A stretch of 64,000 bases of DNA, from the NCBI GenBank assembly GCA_945870315.1, contig CAMBRR010000002.1, positions 32,909 through 96,908 of the forward strand, written 5' to 3'. The stretch comes from an uncultured Bacteroidales bacterium (lineage in GTDB: Bacteria; Bacteroidota; Bacteroidia; Bacteroidales; UBA932). Within the stretch, counting starts at the first letter, position 1. The number at the start of each line of letters is the position of its first letter. Of this stretch, positions 52,832 to 62,175 are shown in pieces. Below the pieces are notes generated by a model. The model did no database searches. It was not told where the DNA came from and saw only the letters and a program-made list of their open reading frames with translations. The translations under genes and the position numbers were made by a program.

Positions 52832-53437
52832 ATGGACAAGAATTCTTACGCATTGGGTATGAGCATAGCCCACAATATGCTCTCTTCCGGCATCAAGACC
52901 ATCAGTTTCGATGACTTCGTTGCAGGTGTAAAAGCTATTTTGACCGGGGCACAGCCTGAGATTTCATTCCAGGAGGCAAGCCAGCTGCTTGACAAATATT
53001 TCACAGAAATAGAGAAACAGCAGAAAGCAGAGCAGGCTGCCATGGGTGCTGCAATGAGGGAGGAAGGAGAGATTTTCCTCGCTGACAACAGCAAGAAACA
53101 AGGTGTAGTCACCCTACCAAGCGGCCTTCAGTACAAGGTCATCAAGGAAGGTACCGGCAAAAAGCCAAAGGCTACCGACAAGGTAAAATGCCACTACGAA
53201 GGCACATTTGTGGACGGAACCAAATTTGACAGTTCATATGACCGCAAAGAACCGGCAGTATTCGGTCTGAATCAGGTGATTGCAGGTTGGACAGAAGGTC
53301 TCCAGCTGATGGCAGAAGGCTCAAAATATGAGCTCTACATTCCTTACACCCTTGGCTATGGCGAAAGTGGTGCACCTGGTGCAATTCCTCCGTATGCCGC
53401 TCTCAAATTCGTTGTAGAACTCATCGAGGTCCTCTGA
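52832..53437 (+). CDS. FKBP-type peptidyl-prolyl isomerase
   Basis: A 201-residue proline isomerase that helps protein folding. The start MDKNSYALGM at 52832 is used because upstream in-frame codons lie inside the promoter. Residues 1-85 form the helical FKBP N-terminal dimerisation domain (LGMSIAHNMLSSGIKTISFD); residues about 105-201 are the FKBP domain, with YEGTFVDGTKFDSSYDR, VIAGWTEGLQLM and IPPYAALKFVVELIEV lining the active pocket. No signal peptide is present, so it is cytoplasmic, unlike the periplasmic Mip/FkpA proteins. PnuC follows 15 bp downstream. Confidence 0.93.
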   Translation: MDKNSYALGMSIAHNMLSSGIKTISFDDFVAGVKAILTGAQPEISFQEASQLLDKYFTEIEKQQKAEQAAMGAAMREEGEIFLADNSKKQGVVTLPSGLQYKVIKEGTGKKPKATDKVKCHYEGTFVDGTKFDSSYDRKEPAVFGLNQVIAGWTEGLQLMAEGSKYELYIPYTLGYGESGAPGAIPPYAALKFVVELIEVL

Positions 53438-53452
53438 TAAGACCTTCAAATT

Positions 53453-54064
53453 ATGGATTATATGGAAATATTCACCCTCGTTACGGGGGTGATTTATATT
53501 ATTCTGGAGATTCGTCAGAAGAATCTGATGTGGGTAGTTGGTATTCTGACCAGCGTCGCCGCAATGGTGGTGTTTTTCCGTCAGGGACTGTATGCATCCT
53601 TCGGCCTAAATACATATTACCTTGTGATGTCCTTCATCGGAATCTTCCAATGGAGCAAGGACCGCCGCAAACTCAAAGGTGAATCCCCGCTCGATGAGAA
53701 TTCTCATTCTGCGGAAATTCACCTCAATAGACTGACGCCTAATGCATTGGCCATTTCGGCTCTGATAACGGCCGGGGGCATTTTCCTGCTGAGTTACCTT
53801 ATGAAACTGCTGGAAAACCCGATGTCCTGGATAGACTCATCCATTGCCGTCCTGAGCGCTGTCGCCACCTGGTGGCTTGCCAAAGCCTATCTGGAGCAAT
53901 GGTGGATATGGATATTGGCAGACCTCCTCAGCACAATAATGTGCGCCGTGTCCGGACTCTGGTGGATGTCCGCCCTATATGCCGCCTACACCATCTCTGC
54001 TATCATAGGCCTTTCCTACTGGAAACGCCACGGCACATACATTACAGATAGGCGTCCTCAATAA
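53453..54064 (+). CDS. pnuC: PnuC-family vitamin transporter
   Basis: A 203-residue inner-membrane protein with about seven helices. PnuC-type signatures are visible: NLMWVVGILTSVAAMVVFF, SFGLNTYYLVMSFIGIFQW and LEQWWIWILADLLSTIMCAV. PnuC proteins carry nicotinamide riboside by facilitated diffusion; relatives carry thiamine or riboflavin. No TPP riboswitch lies upstream, which weakens a thiamine assignment, but substrate is not proven. The 3' end overlaps the convergent htpG gene by 23 bp. Confidence 0.8.
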   Translation: MDYMEIFTLVTGVIYIILEIRQKNLMWVVGILTSVAAMVVFFRQGLYASFGLNTYYLVMSFIGIFQWSKDRRKLKGESPLDENSHSAEIHLNRLTPNALAISALITAGGIFLLSYLMKLLENPMSWIDSSIAVLSAVATWWLAKAYLEQWWIWILADLLSTIMCAVSGLWWMSALYAAYTISAIIGLSYWKRHGTYITDRRPQ

Positions 54065-56036
54065 CTTTTGCACTTCGGCTGATGAAATCGCTCAAAGCCT
54101 TTCCGGTCAGAAGTCCGTTGGACAGGAGAGCAAGGTCTGTAATCTGCTTGAGAATCTCGTTTGACCTGGCAAAGGACTGCAATTCTGTCCTGTGAGCCTG
54201 GGATGCCGCTGCCTTTGCATCCTCAACGGTTTTCTTAACCTCCTCGGACGCATCCTTGTCAGCATCAGGAATGACATCTTCTGGTTTGACCTGAGCCATC
54301 TTTGCCTCCATTATCTTGGCAATGAGAGGGTTCTGCATATTCACGGTCACATTGTATGAAGATGGCATCTCGCCATAGAAATTCATACCGCCACCCATTG
54401 CAGACATTTCACGGTAACGACGCATAAACTCATTCTGAGTCAGCAGAACAGGAGCCGCCGTCTCACCAAGATTGTCAGCCTGCACGAAATATTCGTTGCC
54501 TTCAGGAAGCACTGTCTTGAAGATTACTCCAAGGTCTGCGTTTTCAGCTTCTGAGAGCTCCGGACGGATTTTCTCCTCCTTCAGGATGAGGTTGTCGATG
54601 CTGTCAGAGTCAACCCTAGCGAACTTGACATTCTCCAGCTTGGTCTCCAAAAGGTTGACAAAGTGGCTGTCCAGCTGACAATCCAGCAGAAGGACATCAT
54701 AGCCCTTACCTTTTGCAGCCTCGATGAAGGAGTACTGTGCCTGAGCATCAGTTGCATAGAGGAAAACGACCTTCTTGTCCTTGTCGGTCTGCTCCGTCTC
54801 GATGGCCTTGCGATAGTCCTCGATTCCGAAGTACTTGCCTTCCGTATTTTTGAGAAGGCAGAATTTCATTGCCCTGTCACAGAACTTCTCGTCTGAAAGC
54901 ATACCATATTCAATGAAAAGCTTCAGATTGTCCCATTTTTCCTCAAGAGCCTGCCTCTCATTCTTGAAAATATCATCCAGGCGGTCAGCAACCTTCTTGG
55001 TGATATAAGTGGATATCTTCTTGACATTGGCATCGCTCTGGAGATAGCTCCTTGAAACGTTGAGCGGGATGTCCGGAGAGTCGATTACACCATGCAGAAG
55101 GGTGAGGAAGTCCGGCACGATATTGTCCACAGAGTCAGTCACGAACATCTGGTTGCAGTAAAGCTGGATTTTATTGCGGGAAATCTCCACATTGTTCTTA
55201 ATTTTCGGGAAGTAGAGGATTCCGGTAAGATTGAACGGATAATCCACATTGAGATGGATGTAGAAAAGCGGATCCTCCTGCATCGGATAGAGGTTACGGT
55301 AGAACTCCATATAATCCTCTTCCTTCAGCTCAGAAGGCTTCTTCGCCCACAGAGGCTCAATCTTATTGATTACATTATCCTTCTCAGTATCAACGTATTT
55401 GCCATCCTTCCACTCCTGCTCTTTTCCGAATACCACCGGCACCGGCATAAACTTGCAGTATTTGTTCAGAAGTCCCTGGATACGACCTTTCTCAGCATAT
55501 TCCTTCTCCTCTTCGTCTATCTGAAGGGTGATGACAGTTCCCCTGTCAGCCTTCTCACAAGACTCCATCTTATATTCTGGAGAGCCATCGCATGTCCACT
55601 TGACACCCTTGGCGCCATCCTTCCAGGACAGGGTTTCGATGGTCACCGTCTTTGCAACCATAAATGCTGAATAGAAGCCAAGACCGAAGTGGCCTATGAT
55701 GCTGGAAAGCTGGTCCTTGTATTTCTCAAGGAATTCCCCAGCTGAAGAAAAGGCAATCTGGTTGATGTATTTATCCACTTCCTCCTCGGTCATACCGATA
55801 CCGTTATCTATGATTTTCAGAACTTTAGCATCCTCGTCGAGTTGGATTTCAACCTGGAGGTTACCAAGTTCGCCCTTGAATTCTCCAGAGGAAGCAAGGG
55901 CTTTCATCTTTTGCGTTGCATCCACTGCGTTTGCCACAAGTTCGCGAAGGAAGATTTCGTGATCAGAATAAAGAAACTTTTTGATGACCGGGAATATATT
56001 CTCGGTAGTCACTCCTATTTTTCCTGTTGTTGACAT
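54042..56036 (-). CDS. htpG: Molecular chaperone HtpG (Hsp90)
   Basis: ATP-dependent cytosolic chaperone, 664 residues. The GHKL ATPase domain covers about 1-220 with ELVANAVDATQKMK, DNGIGMTEEEVDKYINQIAF and IGHFGLGFYSAFMVAKTV. The middle domain includes YPMQEDPLFYIHLNVDYPFN and the catalytic arginine region SRSYLQSDANVKKIS; a C-terminal dimerisation domain follows and there is no eukaryotic MEEVD tail. The ELVANAVDA reading replaces the ELISNASDA of E. coli, as usual in Bacteroidetes. It is a stand-alone gene, convergent with pnuC. Confidence 0.97.
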   Translation of the reverse strand: MSTTGKIGVTTENIFPVIKKFLYSDHEIFLRELVANAVDATQKMKALASSGEFKGELGNLQVEIQLDEDAKVLKIIDNGIGMTEEEVDKYINQIAFSSAGEFLEKYKDQLSSIIGHFGLGFYSAFMVAKTVTIETLSWKDGAKGVKWTCDGSPEYKMESCEKADRGTVITLQIDEEEKEYAEKGRIQGLLNKYCKFMPVPVVFGKEQEWKDGKYVDTEKDNVINKIEPLWAKKPSELKEEDYMEFYRNLYPMQEDPLFYIHLNVDYPFNLTGILYFPKIKNNVEISRNKIQLYCNQMFVTDSVDNIVPDFLTLLHGVIDSPDIPLNVSRSYLQSDANVKKISTYITKKVADRLDDIFKNERQALEEKWDNLKLFIEYGMLSDEKFCDRAMKFCLLKNTEGKYFGIEDYRKAIETEQTDKDKKVVFLYATDAQAQYSFIEAAKGKGYDVLLLDCQLDSHFVNLLETKLENVKFARVDSDSIDNLILKEEKIRPELSEAENADLGVIFKTVLPEGNEYFVQADNLGETAAPVLLTQNEFMRRYREMSAMGGGMNFYGEMPSSYNVTVNMQNPLIAKIMEAKMAQVKPEDVIPDADKDASEEVKKTVEDAKAAASQAHRTELQSFARSNEILKQITDLALLSNGLLTGKALSDFISRSAKVIEDAYL

Positions 56037-56140
56037 AACTTATAATTTTTTACATATATTTTCTTTTAGATCCCTTGACTATCCGGGGATGGCTGTTGGT
56101 CAAGCCGGCAATGACTAGTCAAAATGCGTTCCAATAAAAA

Positions 56141-56165
56141 AAAGACTGACGAAATGTCAGTCTTT
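56141..56165 (-). terminator. Intrinsic terminator of the acyl-CoA synthetase gene
   Basis: AAAGACTGAC and GTCAGTCTTT form a perfect 10-bp stem around a 5-base loop. On the minus strand it is followed by a run of T residues. It starts 26 bp after the synthetase stop codon and so ends that transcript. Confidence 0.85.
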
Positions 56166-56190
56166 CAGAAATATATGTCAAAAATGTGAC

Positions 56191-57825
56191 TTATTTGTAC
56201 ATAAACCTCTTGATACTCATCTTCGGAGTCTTCTCAAACGGTTGGTCAACACTCTCTGCCTTTGCAAGTTTGCTGTATGAAGGCATATCCTTGTTTACCT
56301 GGGCAACGATGTTTGCAAGCACTGCCGTCTCATCTGCGCCATCTGCAGCCATCTTGTCACCATCCAGATATACAAGGGCAACGAGTCTTGTACCCCTGTC
56401 AACAACCACAGATTCATTGACATACTGCTGATTATTGACAACTGCCTCAATTTCCTCAGGATAGATATTCTGGCCATTGGCTGAAAGAATCATATTCTTG
56501 CTGCGACCACGGATGAAGATATTTCCATCAGCATCAATCACTCCAAGGTCACCGGTATTCATCCAGCCATCTGCCGTAAAAGCAGCCTTGGTTGCCTCTT
56601 CATTCTTGAAATAGCCGCTCATTATGTTGGTGCCCTTGGCCTGAATCTCGCCTACTACGTTGCAAGGATCCTCAGAGTCGATACGCACCTGCGCACAATT
56701 CACAGCCTTGCCGCAAGAGTGAGGAACAAAGGACTGCCAAGGAGAATATGCAAGCAAAGGAGCAGCCTCTGTCATTCCGTAACCGACTGTAAACGGCAGC
56801 TTGAACTTCTTGAACCATTTCTCCACATCAGGGTTGAGCGCTGCACCACCCATAATGATACTGCGGAGATTGCCACCGAATGCGCTGAGGAGAGTCTTGC
56901 GTATCTTTCCGTAAATCAAGCAATTGACCCCAGGGATAGCAGTCAGGACCTTCATCACCGGTTTGTTCAGCACGGGAAGGACCTTGGTCTTGAATACCTT
57001 TTCCATTACAAGAGGAACCGTAATCATAAGGTATGGCTTGACCTCCGCCATTGCAGCCAGAAGCAGGGCCGGAGTAGGGGTCTTGCCAAGATAATATACA
57101 GAAGACCCGCCGCATACAGGGTAGATGCATTCGAACATCATTCCATACATATGGGCCATAGGAAGCATCGAAACAATCTTATCCTCAGGGTATGAAGGAA
57201 GATTTGTCTGACCGAATTCCACATTTGCGCTTATGCACTCATAGCGAAGCATTACTCCCTTCGGAGCGCTGGTTGTTCCGGAGGTATAGTTGATGATTGC
57301 AAGTTCTTTGTCATTGCCGTCAGGATAGCAGACATCTTCCTTTGAGAATCCATTCGGATACTTCTGAGAAAAATGCTCCTCAAGGCAGTCGTGAGCCTGC
57401 GAGATAGCCTCGGATGCAGAATACAAAAGAGAAAAATCAGCAGTGGACACAACGGCCTTAATATTTGGCATCTTCTTGATATCCAGCTTTTTCCAAATGT
57501 CAGTATCTGTAATCAGAGCTATACTTTCCGAGTGGTCCACCAGCGAGTTTACACTTTCGGGATGAAAGTCTGCAAGAATAGGAACTGCAACCGCACCAAA
57601 GGTGTTGATTGAAAAGAGAGAAATGGCCCATCTGGCAGAATTCTTTGCACAGATAGCGACCTTCATTCCCGGCTTCAGGCCAGCAGATTCGTAAAAAATG
57701 TGTAGTCTGGCAATTTGCTCGGCAGTCTGGCCGAATGTGAATGTTTCTCCACGGTAATTGCAAAAACAAGGTCTGTCCCAGTTTAGTTTGACAGCCTCTT
57801 CAAATCTTTTGAGATAATGTTGCAT
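56191..57825 (-). CDS. Long-chain acyl-CoA synthetase / AMP-dependent ligase
   Basis: A 544-residue adenylate-forming enzyme that should activate fatty acids to acyl-CoA. The start is set at 57825 (MQHYLKRFEEAVKLNWDRP); codons further upstream overlap the divergent HAD gene and its promoter. Core motifs are the P-loop-like INYTSGTTSAPKGVML near 190, MLPMAHMYG, VGYGMTEAAPLLAYS (A5), GWMNTGDLGVIDADGNIFIR (A7) and RSKNMILSANGQNIYPEEIE (A8). The C-terminal catalytic lysine is visible in KTPKMSIKRFMYK. No signal or membrane segment. The intrinsic terminator downstream shows it is transcribed alone. Confidence 0.88.
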   Translation of the reverse strand: MQHYLKRFEEAVKLNWDRPCFCNYRGETFTFGQTAEQIARLHIFYESAGLKPGMKVAICAKNSARWAISLFSINTFGAVAVPILADFHPESVNSLVDHSESIALITDTDIWKKLDIKKMPNIKAVVSTADFSLLYSASEAISQAHDCLEEHFSQKYPNGFSKEDVCYPDGNDKELAIINYTSGTTSAPKGVMLRYECISANVEFGQTNLPSYPEDKIVSMLPMAHMYGMMFECIYPVCGGSSVYYLGKTPTPALLLAAMAEVKPYLMITVPLVMEKVFKTKVLPVLNKPVMKVLTAIPGVNCLIYGKIRKTLLSAFGGNLRSIIMGGAALNPDVEKWFKKFKLPFTVGYGMTEAAPLLAYSPWQSFVPHSCGKAVNCAQVRIDSEDPCNVVGEIQAKGTNIMSGYFKNEEATKAAFTADGWMNTGDLGVIDADGNIFIRGRSKNMILSANGQNIYPEEIEAVVNNQQYVNESVVVDRGTRLVALVYLDGDKMAADGADETAVLANIVAQVNKDMPSYSKLAKAESVDQPFEKTPKMSIKRFMYK

Positions 57826-57858
57826 ATTGGTAGGATTGAATTTATCAAATTGGAGTAA

Positions 57859-57866
57859 CAAAATTA
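57859..57866 (-). promoter_or_regulatory. Candidate -7 element of the acyl-CoA synthetase gene
   Basis: On the minus strand TAATTTTG fits TAnnTTTG, 33 bp before the start codon. There is no clear -33 TTG at the expected distance. Confidence 0.45.
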
Positions 57867-57899
57867 ACAAAAAAAAGACACCACTATTCATTATTATTA

Positions 57900-57907
57900 T
57901 ATATTTG
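57900..57907 (+). promoter_or_regulatory. Candidate -7 element of the HAD hydrolase gene
   Basis: TATATTTG fits TAnnTTTG, 30 bp before the start codon. The -33 position is occupied by an A-rich tract with no TTG. It is divergent from the synthetase promoter. Confidence 0.45.
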
Positions 57908-57937
57908 TGGCGAAAGACATTATAATTAGGTGAATTT

Positions 57938-58774
57938 ATGAGACAGGTACCTATAGTTGCCCTCATATATGATTTTGACGGCACCCTTTCTCCAGGCAAC
58001 ATGCAGGAATTTGGATTCATCCAGGCCATCGGAAAGAAGCCGCAGGAATTCTGGCAGGAAAGCGATGAAATAGCGGTAGGCCAGGATGCCAGCAACATTC
58101 TCAGCTATATGAAACTGATGTTCGACGAGGCCAAGGGTGCAGGAATCAAACTCCGCCGTTCCGATTTCAAGAAATTCGGGAAAAGCATTGAACTCTTCGA
58201 TGGAGTGCTGGAGTGGTTCGACCTGATCAATGCCTACGGGCGCTCAAAGGGAGTCAGGGTGGAACATTACATCAATTCATCCGGACTTGCAGAAATGATA
58301 GAAGGTACTCCCATAGCAAAGAAGTTCAAGCGCATCTTCGCCTGCTCATTCCTCTACAACAAGGACGGCGAGGCAGAGTGGCCCGGAGTTGCCGTGGATT
58401 ATACTGCCAAGACGCAATTTCTGTTCAAGATTAACAAGGGCATCCTCAGCATCCGCGACAACAAGTTGGTAAACGAAAGTCAGGCGGAAGAAAACAAGAG
58501 GATTCCATTCCCGCATATGATATATTTCGGCGATGGGGAAACCGATGTGCCTTGTATGAAAATCGTGAAGATGTTCGGCGGACATTCCATTGCGGTCTAC
58601 AACCAGAAGAACAGCCACAAGAAAGAAGTTGCCAAGACACTTTTCCGTCAGGGGCGAGTCAATTTCACCACACCAGCCGTCTATACTAAAGAAAGTCGCA
58701 CATACGAAATCGTATGCGCGATAATAGACAAAATCAAGGCTGACTATTCCCTGGCGAAACTTGCCAGAAAATGA
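57938..58774 (+). CDS. HAD-superfamily hydrolase
   Basis: A 278-residue phosphatase-like protein. The HAD catalytic motif is YDFDGTLSP at 11-19, where the first aspartate is the nucleophile and the second the acid/base. Motif II is in YINSSGLAEMI near 111, and the metal-binding motif IV is YFGDGETDVPCM near 205. A long helical cap lies between motifs I and II. The substrate is unknown; HAD proteins of this size act on small phosphorylated metabolites. It is divergent from the acyl-CoA synthetase gene and convergent with purT. Confidence 0.85.
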   Translation: MRQVPIVALIYDFDGTLSPGNMQEFGFIQAIGKKPQEFWQESDEIAVGQDASNILSYMKLMFDEAKGAGIKLRRSDFKKFGKSIELFDGVLEWFDLINAYGRSKGVRVEHYINSSGLAEMIEGTPIAKKFKRIFACSFLYNKDGEAEWPGVAVDYTAKTQFLFKINKGILSIRDNKLVNESQAEENKRIPFPHMIYFGDGETDVPCMKIVKMFGGHSIAVYNQKNSHKKEVAKTLFRQGRVNFTTPAVYTKESRTYEIVCAIIDKIKADYSLAKLARK

Positions 58775-58793
58775 CAGCCTTGCATAATCCTGA

Positions 58794-59978
58794 TTACAAG
58801 CAATTTACCTTTAGTTTTGAATAGGCCCTTTCCACTTTGGCGAGGGCTTTTTCTACGGTTTCATCAGTTGCGAGCAGCACTCCTACCCTGCGGTGACCGA
58901 CAATTTCAGGCTTTCCGAACATTCTGATTTGCACTCCGGGCTCTTCCAAAACTTTCTCAAGGTCACAGAATTCATATTCCTTCGTATTTCCCTCAACCAC
59001 AATGGCTTTTGAAGCAGAAGGTCCAAAAAAGCGGATTTCCGGAACCGGTAGCCCCAGAATGGCACGGGCGTGAAGGGCAAATTCAGACATATCCTGTGAA
59101 ATCATAGTTACCATACCTGTATCGTGTGGACGCGGAGAGACTTCACTGAAGATGACATCGTTGCCCTGGACGAACAGTTCCACTCCGAATATGCCCCATC
59201 CGCCGAGAGCATCGGTAATGGTCTTGGCAATATGCTGAGCCTTTTTCAAGGCATCATAAGTCATTGCCTGAGGCTGCCAGGATTCACGATAGTCTCCGTC
59301 AACCTGATGGTGACCGATGGGATTGAGGAAAGTGGTTCCTGCACAATGACGGACAGTCAGCAAGGTAATTTCATAATCGAATTTGACAAATCCCTCGACT
59401 ATCACCTTTCCGCTTCCAGCACGTCCCCCTTCCTGGGATATATGCCAGGCACGGTCTATATCTTCTTCCGACTTAATCGTACTCTGTCCGTGACCGGAAG
59501 AACTCATTACTGGCTTTACAACGCACGGGATACCGATTTCCGCCACTGCAGCATCGAATTCTTCCCTTGTGGCAGCAAAGCGGTAGGGAGATGTCGGAAG
59601 ACCAAGAGTTTCCGCAGCCAGTCTCCTGATACCTTCCCTGTTCATAGTCAGGCGGGTTGCCTGTGCTGTTGGAACAACCTTGAAACCATCATTCTCAAGT
59701 TTGACCAGACGGTCTGTCGCAATAGCTTCAATTTCGGGAATGATATAATCCGGATTCTCCTTCCTGATGACATCTTCGAGGGCATCGCCGTCAAGCATAG
59801 AGAGTACATGACAACTGTTTGCAACCTGCATAGCCGGTGCAGAAGCATATTTGTCAAGAGCTACCACTTGAACGCCGTAACGTTCAAGTTCGATTGCGAC
59901 TTCTTTTCCGAGTTCTCCGGAGCCGCACAGAAGGGCTTTCTTGCCGGATTTTGTGAATGGTGTTCCGATTTTTGTCAT
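58794..59978 (-). CDS. purT: Formate-dependent GAR transformylase PurT
   Basis: Phosphoribosylglycinamide formyltransferase 2, which uses formate and ATP to formylate GAR in purine synthesis. The 394-residue ATP-grasp protein begins [20 protein letters not shown] with the nucleotide-sensing loop. [27 protein letters not shown] (ATP-binding lysine and P-loop), [23 protein letters not shown] and [13 protein letters not shown] complete the family pattern. The length and all motifs are normal, so it is presumably active. It lies between unrelated genes, convergent with the HAD gene. Confidence 0.96.
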   Translation of the reverse strand: MTKIGTPFTKSGKKALLCGSGELGKEVAIELERYGVQVVALDKYASAPAMQVANSCHVLSMLDGDALEDVIRKENPDYIIPEIEAIATDRLVKLENDGFKVVPTAQATRLTMNREGIRRLAAETLGLPTSPYRFAATREEFDAAVAEIGIPCVVKPVMSSSGHGQSTIKSEEDIDRAWHISQEGGRAGSGKVIVEGFVKFDYEITLLTVRHCAGTTFLNPIGHHQVDGDYRESWQPQAMTYDALKKAQHIAKTITDALGGWGIFGVELFVQGNDVIFSEVSPRPHDTGMVTMISQDMSEFALHARAILGLPVPEIRFFGPSASKAIVVEGNTKEYEFCDLEKVLEEPGVQIRMFGKPEIVGHRRVGVLLATDETVEKALAKVERAYSKLKVNCL

Positions 59979-60054
59979 TGTTTCTTGTCTATATTATAAA
60001 TAGTATATCTCGACTCAGTAATCCTCAAATAATAATCTGCATCAGCTGTGAAGA

Positions 60055-60972
60055 TTATTTGCCGTAACGTTTGAGGATGGTCTCGCCATAAGCATCGATC
60101 CTCCTGTCACGGAAGAACGGCCAGCCCCTGCGGACATATTCGGTCCTTCCCAAATCTATTTCGACCACTTTGACACCTTCCTCATCCTTGCCGAACTCAG
60201 CCAGGAGTTCCCCTTGCGGCCCGGTTGCAAATGAACGGCCCCAGAACTGGATTCCCTCGGTATTGCCAGTCGGATCATCCTCGTGACCGGTTCTATTGAC
60301 TGTGACCACAGGCAGTCCGTTGGCAACGGAATGTCCCCTCTGTACAAGTTGCCAGGCATCGCTCTGAACCTTCTGTTCCTCCAGAGGGTCAGTTGCAACG
60401 CCACCGATTGCAGTAGGATAGATTAGAATCTGAGCCCCGTTAAGAGCCATACAACGAGCTGCTTCCGGATACCACTGATCCCAGCACACAAGCACTCCGA
60501 GTGTGCCAACTGAGGTCTCAATAGGCTGAAAACCAAGATCTCCCGGTGTGAAATAGAACTTTTCATAGTAGCAAGGATCATCCGGAATATGCATCTTGCG
60601 GTATTTTCCTGCAATGCTTCCATCCTTCTCTATCACGACTGCAGTGTTATGGTAAATGCCGGCTGTCCTGCGTTCAAAAAGCGACAAGACGATGACTATG
60701 CCCAGTTCTTTTGCAAGGGCTCCATAACTCTCGGTAGAAGGCCCTGGAATCGGTTCTGCCAAATCACACAAAGACGCATCCTCGCTCTGGCAGAAATAAA
60801 CGGAATTGTGGAGTTCCTGCAATACGACAAGCTGAGCTCCCATCTGTGCGCATTTGCGGATGTTTGCCTGCAGTTTTGAAATATTGGACGGGATGTCCGT
60901 AGAGCAACTCTGCTGGATCATTCCCACTTTCAAGATGTTCGATGTCATTCTGTTATCTGTTTGATAATTCAT
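60055..60972 (-). CDS. aguB: N-carbamoylputrescine amidohydrolase AguB
   Basis: Hydrolyses N-carbamoylputrescine to putrescine, ammonia and CO2. The 305-residue nitrilase-superfamily enzyme has the triad in place: Glu in VVLQELHNSVYF, Lys in KYRKMHIPDDPCYYEKFYF and Cys in GVLVCWDQWYPEAAR. The HIPDDPCYYEKFYFTPGD stretch is diagnostic for AguB among nitrilases, and TEYVRRGWPFFRDRR closes the sequence. An ATG at codon 9 is an equally good start. The gene follows aguA by 16 bp, giving a two-gene putrescine operon. Confidence 0.94.
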   Translation of the reverse strand: MNYQTDNRMTSNILKVGMIQQSCSTDIPSNISKLQANIRKCAQMGAQLVVLQELHNSVYFCQSEDASLCDLAEPIPGPSTESYGALAKELGIVIVLSLFERRTAGIYHNTAVVIEKDGSIAGKYRKMHIPDDPCYYEKFYFTPGDLGFQPIETSVGTLGVLVCWDQWYPEAARCMALNGAQILIYPTAIGGVATDPLEEQKVQSDAWQLVQRGHSVANGLPVVTVNRTGHEDDPTGNTEGIQFWGRSFATGPQGELLAEFGKDEEGVKVVEIDLGRTEYVRRGWPFFRDRRIDAYGETILKRYGK

Positions 60973-60988
60973 AAATCATAGCGACTCA

Positions 60989-62032
60989 CTAATTGCGAAG
61001 GTAGCCCTGAGGGAACTGCATCGTGACGCAGTGAAGGGAACCGTGTCCAGAGAGCAGAGCCTTTGCATCCACCAGGACCACTTCCCTGTCCGGAAAGGCC
61101 TCCTGAAGACGTTTGCGTGCCACTTCATCAGTTTCCTGACCAGCCCCTGGCAGAAGGACTCCGCCATTGACTATCAAGAAGTTGGCATATGATGCCGGGA
61201 GGCGGTAGTCATCCAGATAGATAGGTTCCGGAAGAGGAAGAGGTATGAGTTTGTATGGCTTGCCCTCAAGTGTCTTGAACCCGCGCAGCTGTTTTTCCAT
61301 AGCAGCAAGCGTATCATAGTGAGGGTCCTCAGGATCAGTGCACTGCATATATGCTATGGTATCCTTGGAACAGAAACGGGCGAGGATATCTACGTGGCTA
61401 TCCGTATCATCTCCGATGATGGTGCCGTAATCGAGCCAGAGGATACGCTCCAGGCCGAAAGCGCCGCAGAGTTCCTGCTCAATCTCTTCCTTGGAAAGAT
61501 ATTCATTGCGGTTCAGAGAGCAAAGGCATTCGGTTGTAGTGAGCATAGTTCCGGCGCCGTCGCTGTCGATACTGCCTCCTTCTAGAACATACGGTCTCAT
61601 ATCCACCCCTATCACATCCGGGGCGAAGGCTCCCTGATTGAAGAGATTTCGGGTTATCTGGTTGTCGAGGTTGGATGCGAATTTAAGGCCCCAGCCGTTG
61701 AACACGAAGTCATAGAGATACTTCTGTCCTTCATCCCCATACACTGAAATGCCACCGTGGTCCCTGGCCCAGGTGTCGTTGAGAGGAGTCTGGAAGAAAC
61801 TGATTCGGTCATAATCCAGTTCGATTCCCTTAGCTGCCGATATTCTCTCAAGGTCACCTCTACATTCATCGATATCCCTTGTTGCAATGATAAGTTTCTC
61901 GAATCTGGTTATCTGATATGCTATGTCCACATAACAGTCCAGGACCTTGTCAAGTTCAAACCATTCAGTGTCGCAGTGCGGCCAAGTCAGCTGGACGCCA
62001 TCCTGCATCTCCCATTCTGCCGGTAGTCTCAT
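60989..62032 (-). CDS. aguA: Agmatine deiminase AguA
   Basis: Converts agmatine to N-carbamoylputrescine. The start is set at 62032 (MRLPAEWEMQDGVQLTWPH), giving 347 residues; a 22-residue upstream extension does not match the family start. The guanidino-modifying fold shows NDTWARDHGGISVY, YVLEGGSIDSDGAGT, the catalytic His in IIGDDTDSHVDILARF and the nucleophile Cys in SGHGSLHCVTMQFPQ. It is first in the operon with aguB and is divergent from pmbA. Confidence 0.94.
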   Translation of the reverse strand: MRLPAEWEMQDGVQLTWPHCDTEWFELDKVLDCYVDIAYQITRFEKLIIATRDIDECRGDLERISAAKGIELDYDRISFFQTPLNDTWARDHGGISVYGDEGQKYLYDFVFNGWGLKFASNLDNQITRNLFNQGAFAPDVIGVDMRPYVLEGGSIDSDGAGTMLTTTECLCSLNRNEYLSKEEIEQELCGAFGLERILWLDYGTIIGDDTDSHVDILARFCSKDTIAYMQCTDPEDPHYDTLAAMEKQLRGFKTLEGKPYKLIPLPLPEPIYLDDYRLPASYANFLIVNGGVLLPGAGQETDEVARKRLQEAFPDREVVLVDAKALLSGHGSLHCVTMQFPQGYLRN

Positions 62033-62131
62033 AAAAGTTTTGCAAATAGTAAAATTTTCCTCAAAACATACAGCCGGCAAAATTAGTAAAAAAAGCAAGA
62101 TGCACCGACACGGATGCGAAAAAGTTTCCGA

Positions 62132-62163
62132 TTTGGAAAAGCGGGCATATTTGCGTATTTTTG
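62132..62163 (+). promoter_or_regulatory. Promoter of the pmbA/tldE gene
   Basis: TTTG at 62132-62135 and TATTTTTG at 62156-62163 are 20 bp apart. The ATG is only 12 bp after the -7, so the leader is very short. This also argues against using the TTG codon at 62161, which lies inside the -7. Confidence 0.7.
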
Positions 62164-62175
62164 CAGGTTCGGAAT

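Noticed and set aside
56078-56123. TTGACTA...TAGTCAA inverted repeat upstream of htpG as a heat-shock operator
   Set aside because: The arms are 7 bp, 30 bp apart, and do not match the CIRCE consensus; no repressor gene is near.
57826-58098. N-terminal extension of the acyl-CoA synthetase by about 90 residues
   Set aside because: It would overlap the divergent HAD gene and its promoter, and the added residues do not resemble the family. The start at 57825 fits the family and the spacing.
41631-60033. Shared 15-mer AGTAATCCTCAAATA near 41630 and 60017
   Set aside because: A single 15-base match between AT-rich intergenic stretches in 64 kb is close to chance expectation and neither copy has other structure.
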